Source: Deltaproteobacteria bacterium (GTDB lineage Bacteria; Desulfobacterota; Syntrophia; Syntrophales; UBA2210). From it: DNA of 5,439 bases. This document shows positions 5,365 through 5,439 of this stretch, in pieces. The position numbers and the translations under genes are program-made. The notes beneath the pieces were generated by a model. That model had not been told where the DNA came from and searched no databases. It saw only the letters and a program-made list of their open reading frames with translations. How positions within the stretch are numbered: position 1 is the stretch's first letter; every line of letters starts with the position of its first letter. Location of the stretch: positions 1 through 5,439 of the forward strand of contig JAFGPZ010000225.1 in NCBI GenBank assembly GCA_016935935.1. The letters are read 5' to 3'.

Positions 5365-5428
5365 GTCATGCCGGACTTGATCCGGCATCCAGAAACAGTC
5401 TGGATTCCGGCTCGGAGGCCGGAATGAC
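5365..5428. repeat. 64-bp palindromic repeat of the CCGGA...TCCGG type
   Basis: Left arm GTCATGCCGGACTTGATCC and right arm ending GGCCGGAATGAC are imperfect complements meeting at CCAGA/TCTGG around a 5-base loop (5394-5398). Each arm is itself nearly palindromic (GCCGGACTTGATCCGGC on the left; TTCCGGCTCGGAGGCCGGAA, 20 bases, on the right), so it can form a cruciform or clover shape. The motif resembles an intergenic repeat common in proteobacteria. It may act as a bidirectional transcription barrier, but no T-run follows. Confidence 0.75.
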
Positions 5429-5439
5429 AGTGTAAGGAC

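Overview
The window looks like an accessory, repeat-rich stretch of a Gram-negative chromosome of moderate GC. The large secreted beta-sandwich protein ending in an FG-GAP/VCBS-type repeat, the degraded toxin-antitoxin genes and the several palindromic repeat families would fit a Desulfobacterota-like environmental bacterium. That placement is inference; no phylogenetic marker is present.

Layout. Positions 1-3930 (minus strand) are one uninterrupted reading frame of 1310 codons that runs off the left edge. It encodes a secreted or surface mosaic protein: a signal peptide, two N-terminal beta-domain repeats with Asp-rich loops, four consecutive carboxypeptidase-regulatory/Cna-B-like domains each carrying a cysteine pair, further domains of the same fold, a LamG/concanavalin-like jelly roll, and the start of an FG-GAP/VCBS repeat array. 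Positions 3971-4398 (minus) are a two-gene toxin-antitoxin operon (RelE/ParE-like toxin after a small antitoxin). The toxin has lost an internal segment and its catalytic C-terminus. Its last codons and stop lie inside a dispersed repeat.

Positions 4399-4900 hold four copies of a roughly 30-bp repeat (A 3967-3998, B 4446-4476, C 4557-4587, D 4604-4635), an inverted repeat between B and C, two short minus-strand coding remnants that resemble the ends of a nucleotidyltransferase (MNT) and a HEPN protein, and a 74-bp double-hairpin palindrome. Positions 4896-4991 carry one more unidentified C-terminal coding fragment. From 4992 to 5364 I see no gene. The window closes with a 64-bp palindromic repeat at 5365-5428.

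Reading the whole: one intact (edge-truncated) gene for a large extracellular protein sits beside a graveyard of small toxin-antitoxin type genes broken up by palindromic repeats. I find no convincing new enzymatic or defence system. The most distinctive items are the cysteine-paired domain array in the secreted protein and the way the same repeat supplies the 3' ends of two different broken toxin-antitoxin genes.
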